Source: Hirundichthys speculiger (Eukaryota; Chordata; Actinopteri; Beloniformes; Exocoetidae). Taken from it: 64,000 bases of DNA. The notes under the pieces are model-generated. The model saw only the letters and a list, made by a program, of their open reading frames with translations, made no database searches and was not told the origin of the DNA. The stretch spans positions 110,931 to 174,930 of the forward strand of contig JAGFBZ010002325.1 in NCBI GenBank assembly GCA_018398805.1, read 5' to 3'. The stretch's first letter is position 1; each line of letters begins with the position of its first letter. Shown piece by piece: positions 58,440-64,000 of this stretch. The translations under genes and the position numbers were made by a program.

Positions 58440-59850
58440 AGTCTGCCGGACGAAATTCACCGGCCGACTCATCCCTGGTTAAACACTTAGAAAAATTTCC
58501 GAGCAGTCGAAAAAAATGACAAAGTGTTGAAACACTTAGAAAAATTTCCGAGCAGTCTAAAAAATGACAGTGTATAAACACTTAGAAAAATTTCCGAGCA
58601 GTCGAAAAAATGACAGTGTTTGACCGAAGATGAGTCTGCCGGACGAAATTCACCGGCCGACTCATCCCCGGTTAAACACTTAGAAAAATTTCCGAACAGT
58701 CGAAAAAATGAATGTTTGACCGAAGATGAGTCTGCCAGACGAAATTCACCGGCCGACTCATCCCTGGTTAAACAGTTAGAAAAATTTCCGAGCAGTCGAA
58801 AAAATGACAGTGTTGAAACACTTAGAAAATTTTCAGAGCAGTCGAAAAGATGACAAAGTGTTGAAACACTTAGAAAAAATTTCCAAACAGTCAAAAAAAT
58901 GACAGTGTTTGACCAAAGATGAGTCTGCCGGACGAAATTCACCAGCCGACTCATCCCCGGTTAAACACTTAGAAAAGTTTCAGAGCAGTCGAAAAAATGA
59001 CAGGTTGACCGAAGATGAGTCTGCCGGACAAAATTCACCGGCAGACTCATCCCCGGTTAAACACTTAGAAAAAATTCAGAGCAGTTGAAAAAATGACAGT
59101 GTTAAAACACTTAGAAAAAATTCCAAACAGTCGAAAAAATGACAGTGTTGAAACACTTAGAAAAATTTCCGAGCAGTCGAAAAAATGACAGTGTTTGACC
59201 GAAGATGAGTCTGCTGGACGAAATTCACCGGCCGACTCATCCCCGGTTAAACACTTAGAAAAATTTCTGCGAAGTCGAAAAAATGACAGTGTTGAAACAC
59301 TTATAAAAATTTCCATGCAGTCGAAAAAATGACAAAATATTGAAACACTTACAAAAATTTCCAAGCAGTCGAAAAAATGACAAAATATTGAAACACTTAT
59401 AAAAATTTCCGAGCAGTCGAAAAAATAAAGTGTTGAAACACTTAGAAAAATTTCCGAACAGTTGAAAAAATGACAGTGTTTGACCGAAGATGAGTCTGCT
59501 GGATGAAATTCACCGGCCGACTCATCCCAGGCTTAACACTTAGAAAAATTTCCGAGCAGTCAAAAAAAATGACAGTGTTGAAACACTGAGAAAAATTTCC
59601 GAGCAGTCGAACAAATGACAGTGTTGAAAAACTTAGAAAAAATTAAGAGCAGACAAAAAATGAAAAAGTGTTAAAACACTTAGAAAAATTTCCGAACAGT
59701 CGGAAAAGTGACAGTGTTGAAACACTTAGAAAAATATCCGAGCAGTCAAAAAAATAAAGTGTTGAAACATTTAGAAAAATTTCCAAACAGTTGAAAAAAT
59801 GACAGTGTTTGACCGAAGATGAGTCTGCCGGATGAAATTCACCGGCCGAC
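58440..59850 (+). repeat. higher-order block, copy 1
   Basis: It repeats at 60013-61423 (offset about 1573 bp) with only scattered single-base differences, including rare private variants such as CTGAGAAAAATTTCC and AATTAAGAGCAGAC. This is a segmental duplication inside the satellite. Confidence 0.85.
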
Positions 59851-60012
59851 TCATCCCCGGTTAAACACTTAGAAAAATTTCCGAGCAGTCAAAAAAATGA
59901 CAAAGTGTTGAAACACTTAGAAAAATTTCCGGGCAGTCTAAAAAATGACAGTGTATAAACACTTAGGAAAATTTCCGAGCAGTCGAAAAAATGACAGTGT
60001 TTGACCGAAGAT

Positions 60013-61423
60013 GAGTCTGCCGGACGAAATTCACCGGCCGACTCATCCCTGGTTAAACACTTAGAAAAATTTCCGAGCAGTCGAAAAAATGACAAAGTGT
60101 TGAAACACTTAGAAAAATTTCCGGGCAGTCTAAAAAATGACAGTGTATAAACACTTAGGAAAATTTCCGAGCAGTCGAAAAAATGACAGTGTTTGACCGA
60201 AGATGAGTCTGCCGGACGAAATTCACCGGCCGACTCATCCCCGGTTAAACACTTAGAAAAATTTCCGAACAGTCGAAAAAATGAATGTTTGACCGAAGAT
60301 GAGTCTGCCAGACGAAATTCACCGGCCGACTCATCCCTGGTTAAACAGTTAGAAAAATTTCCGAGCAGTCGAAAAAATGACAGTGTTGAAACACTTAGAA
60401 AATTTTCAGAGCAGTCGAAAAGATGACAAAGTGTTGAAACACTTAGAAAAATTTCCAAACAGTCAAAAAAATGACAGTGTTTGACCAAAGATGAGTCTGC
60501 CGGACGAAATTCACCAGCCGACTCATCCCCGGTTAAACACTTAGAAAAGTTTCAGAGCAGTCGAAAAAATGACAGGTTGACCGAAGATGAGTCTGCCGGA
60601 CAAAATTCACCGGCAGACTCATCCCCGGTTAAACACTTAGAAAAAATTCAGAGCAGTTGAAAAAATGACAGTGTTAAAACACTTAGAAAAAAATTCCAAA
60701 CAGTCGAAAAAATGACAGTGTTGAAACACTTAGAAAAATTTCCGAGCAGTCGAAAAAATGACAGTGTTTGACCGAAGATGAGTCTGCTGGACGAAATTCA
60801 CCGGCCGACTCATCCCCGGTTAAACACTTAGAAAAATTTCTGCGAAGTCGAAAAAATGACAGTGTTGAAACACTTATAAAAATTTCCAAGCAGTCGAAAA
60901 AATGACAAAATATTGAAACACTTACAAAAATTTCCAAGCAGTCGAAAAAATGACAAAATATTGAAACACTTATAAAAATTTCCGAGCAGTCGAAAAAATA
61001 AAGTGTTGAAACACTTAGAAAAATTTCCGAACAGTTGAAAAAATGACAGTGTTTGACCGAAGATGAGTCTGCTGGATGAAATTCACCGGCCGACTCATCC
61101 CAGGCTTAACACTTAGAAAAATTTCCGAGCAGTCAAAAAAAATGACAGTGTTGAAACACTGAGAAAAATTTCCGAGCAGTCGAACAAATGACAGTGTTGA
61201 AAAACTTAGAAAAAATTAAGAGCAGACAAAAAATGAAAAAGTGTTAAAACACTTAGAAAAATTTCCGAACAGTCGGAAAAGTGACAGTGTTGAAACACTT
61301 AGAAAAATATCCGAGCAGTCAAAAAAATAAAGTGTTGAAACATTTAGAAAAATTTCCAAACAGTTGAAAAAATGACAGTGTTTGACCGAAGATGAGTCTG
61401 CCGGATGAAATTCACCGGCCAAC
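60013..61423 (+). repeat. higher-order block, copy 2
   Basis: The partner of 58440-59850. An additional local duplication of about 183 bp precedes it (59870-60050 against 60053-60233). Confidence 0.85.
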
Positions 61424-61769
61424 TCATCCCCGGCTTAACACTCAGAAAAATTTCTAAGCAGTCAAAAAAATGACAAAGTGTTGAAACACTTAGAAAAATT
61501 TCCGGGCAGTCGAAAAAATGACAGTGTTGAAACACTTAGAAAAATTTCCGAGCAGTCGAAAAAATGACTATGTTTGACCGAAGTTGAGTCTGCCGGACGA
61601 AATTCACCGGCCGACTCATCCCCGGTTAAACACTCAGAAAAATTTCTAAGCAGTCAAAAAAATGACAAAGTGTTGAAACACTTAGAAAAATTTCTAAGCA
61701 GTCAAAAAAATGACAAAGTGTTGAAACACTTAGAAAAATATCCGAGCAGACAAAAAATAAAGTGTTAAA

Positions 61770-62480
61770 ACACTTAGAAAAATTTCCAAACAGTTGAAAA
61801 AATTACAGTGTTTGACCGAAGATGAGTCTGCCGGATGAAATTTACCGGCCGACTCATCCCTGGCTTAACACTCAGAAAAATTTCAGAGCAGTCAAAAAAA
61901 TTACAGTGTTGAAACACTCAGAAACATTTCCAAGCAGTCGAAAAAATGAGTGTTAAAACACTTAGAAAAAATTCCGAGCAGTCAAAAAATGACAGTGTTG
62001 AAACACTTAAAAAAATTTCTGAGCAGTCGAAAAAATGACAAAATGCTGAAACACTTAGAAAAATTTCCGAGCAGTCGAAAAAATGACAGTGTTTGACCGA
62101 AGATGAGTCTGCCGTACGAAATTCACCAGCTGACTCATCCCCGGTTAAACACTCTGAAAAATTTCCGAGCAGTTGAAAAAATGACATTGTTGAAACACTT
62201 AGAAAAATTTCCGAGCAGTCGAAAAAATAAAGTGTTGAAACACTTGGAAATTTTCCGAGCAGTCGACAAAATGATAGTGTTTGACCGAATATGAGTCTGC
62301 CGGACGAAATTCACAGGTCGACTCATCCCCGGTTAAACACTTAGAAAAATTTCCGAGCAGTCGAAAGAAATGACAGTGTTGAAACACAGAAAAATTTCCG
62401 AGCAGTCGAAAAAATGACAGTGTTTGTCCGAAGATGAGTCTGCCGGACGAAATTCACCGGCCGACTCATCCCCGGTTAAA
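61770..62480 (+). repeat. higher-order block related to 57390-58100
   Basis: It shares the same order of variant monomers as 57390-58100 (offset about 4380 bp), including the rare GAATATGAGTCTGCC long monomer and the TGACAAAATGCTG short monomer. A third partial copy of its first part lies at 63440-63740. Confidence 0.75.
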
Positions 62481-64000
62481 CACTTAGAAAAATTTCCGAG
62501 CAGTCAAAAAAATGACAAAGTGTTGAAACACTTAGAAAAATTTCCGAACAGTCAAAAAAATGACAGTGTTTGACCAAAGATGAGTCTGCCGGACGAAATT
62601 CACCAGCTGACTCATCCCCGGTTAAACACTTAGAAAAGTTTCAGAGCAGTCGAAAAAATGACAGTTTGACCGAAGATGAGTCTGCCGGACAAAATTCACC
62701 GGCAGACTCATCCCCGGTTAAACACTTAGAAAAAATTCCGAGCAGTCAAAAAAATGACAGTGTTGAAACACTTAGAAGAAATTCCGAGCAGTCGAAAAAA
62801 TGACAGTGTTGAAACACTTCGAAAAATTTCCGAGCAGTCAAAAAAATGACAGTGTTTGACCAAAGATGAGTCTGCAGGACGAAATTCACCAGCCGACTCA
62901 TCCCCGGTTAAACACTTAGAAAAGTTTCAGAGCAGTCGAAAAAATGACAGTGTTGAAACACTCAGAAAAATTTCCAAGCAGTCGAAAAAATGAGTGTTGA
63001 AACACTTAGAAAAAATTCCGAGCAGTCAAAAAAATGACAGTGTTGAAACACTTAGAAAAATTTCCGGGCAGTCTAAAAAATGACAGTGTATAAACACTTA
63101 GGAAAATTTCCGAGCAGTCGAAAAAAATGACAGTGTTTGACCGAAGATGAGTCTGCCGGACGAAATTCACTGGCCGACTCATCCCCGGTTAAACACTTAG
63201 AAAAATTTCCGAACAGTCGAAAAAATGACAGTTTGACCGAAGATGAGTCTGCCAGACGAAATTCACCGGCCGACTCATCCCCGGTTAAACAGTTAGAAAG
63301 ATTTCCGAGCAGTCGAAAAAATGACAGTGTTGAAACACTTAGAAAATTTTCAGAGCAGTCGAAAAAATGACAAAGTGTTGAAACACTTAGAAAAATATCC
63401 GAGCAGTCAAAAAAATAAAGTGTTAAAACACTTAGAAAAATTTCCAAACAGTTGAAAAAATTACAGTGTTTGACCGAAGATGAGTCTGCCGGATGAAATT
63501 TACCGGCCGACTCATCCCTGGCTTAACACTCAAAAAAATTTCAGAGCAGTCAAAAAAATTACAGTGTTGAAACACTCAGAAACATTTCCAAGCAGTCGAA
63601 AAAATGAGTGTTGAAACACTTAGAAAAAATTCCGAGCAGTCAAAAAATGACAGTGTTGAAACACTTAAAAAAATTTCTGAGCAGTCGAAAAAATGACAAA
63701 ATGCTGAAACACTTAGAAAAATTTCCGAGCAGTCGAAAAAATGACAGAAGATGATGTCTGCCAGACGAAATTCACCGGCCGACTCATCCCCGGTTAAACA
63801 GTTACAAAGATTTCCTAGCAGTCGAAAAAATGACAGTGTTGAAACACTTAGAAAATTTTCAGAGCAGTCGAAAAAATGACAAAGTGTTGAAACACTTAGA
63901 AAAATTTCCGAACAGTCAAAAAAATGACAGTGTTTGACCAAAGATGAGTCTGCCAGACGAAATTCACCAGCTGACTCATCCCCGGTTAAACACTTAGAAA

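Larger units (their letters stand above)
56865..64000 (+). repeat. large two-monomer satellite array with palindromic unit
   Basis: More than 7.1 kb of head-to-tail repeats, all in one orientation and running off the window. The short monomer is about 46 bp: GTGTTGAAACACTTAGAAAA, then ATTTCCGAGCAGTCGAAAAA, then ATGACA. The long monomer is about 98 bp. It keeps the same tail but expands GTGTTGAAACAC into a 64-nt imperfect palindrome containing GATGAGTC and GACTCATC. I count roughly three dozen long monomers by eye, interspersed singly among one to five short ones. Small variants (46, 49, 42 bp) come from presence or loss of an AAA or ACA. The minus strand is free of stops in all three frames of the short unit, and the plus strand in at least one. 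Repeated open frames of up to 199 codons therefore carry no evidence of selection. The family is not recognised. Confidence 0.95.

Noticed and set aside
56865..64000. Tandem repeat proteins such as those with SFFRLLGNFSKC or DESAGRNSPADSSPVKH repeats
   Set aside because: All minus-strand frames of the repeat are open, the frames drift between monomers, and there is no start or splice context. Best explained as satellite DNA.
56865..64000. CRISPR-like array
   Set aside because: Regular palindromic repeats superficially suggest one, but spacers are not unique, monomers are contiguous and the DNA is vertebrate.

Overview
This window looks like teleost fish nuclear DNA. It is AT-rich, intron- and intergenic-like, and crowded with repeat families typical of ray-finned fish: Tc1-like transposons and their miniature derivatives, hAT miniatures with 8-bp target duplications, RTE/Rex3-like, L2-like, Tx1/L1-like and R2-superclade LINEs, a BEL/Pao remnant, a solo LTR, and a SINE with a tRNA-like head. 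I recognise no intact cellular protein gene. The only hint of a host gene is a possible TATA promoter and short exon on the minus strand near 2.1-2.2 kb. Species cannot be read from the sequence.

Layout. 0-3.3 kb: unassigned DNA with the candidate promoter/exon. 3.4-12.7 kb: a Tc1-rich belt with two 0.36-kb miniatures, a 1.5-kb Tc1 copy with a deleted transposase, a minus-strand Tc1 fossil, and an IR/DR Tc1 fossil split by a solo LTR. 13-16.7 kb: SINE, LINE tails, an inverted triplication and a composite miniature. 17.2-19.3 kb: a BEL/Pao pol fragment with a long open frame. 21-28 kb: L2-like LINE fragments, a hAT miniature and an internally deleted Tx1-like LINE. 31-36.1 kb: an apparent hAT remnant containing nested retrotransposons. 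One is an RTE copy with a 13-bp duplication; another is an R2-superclade LINE flanked by 92-bp direct repeats. 37-45 kb: the second composite miniature, LINE pieces and another hAT miniature. 45-51 kb: mostly unassigned. 51-56.8 kb: a Tc1/LINE chimera, SINEs, a LINE tail and a hAT-like element bounded by (TA)n arrays.

56.86 kb to the right edge is one large tandem array of more than 7.1 kb, continuing past the window. It interleaves a short (~46 bp) monomer with a ~98-bp monomer in which the small hairpin of the short unit is replaced by a 64-nt imperfect palindrome. The array shows higher-order duplications. Its many open frames follow from the repeat lacking stops in all minus-strand frames and are not good evidence of genes.

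The coding pieces do not form a pathway. They are autonomous-element genes, nearly all truncated, frameshifted or missing catalytic residues. The most informative signals are structural: target-site duplications, nesting order, template-switch rearrangement and the palindromic satellite.
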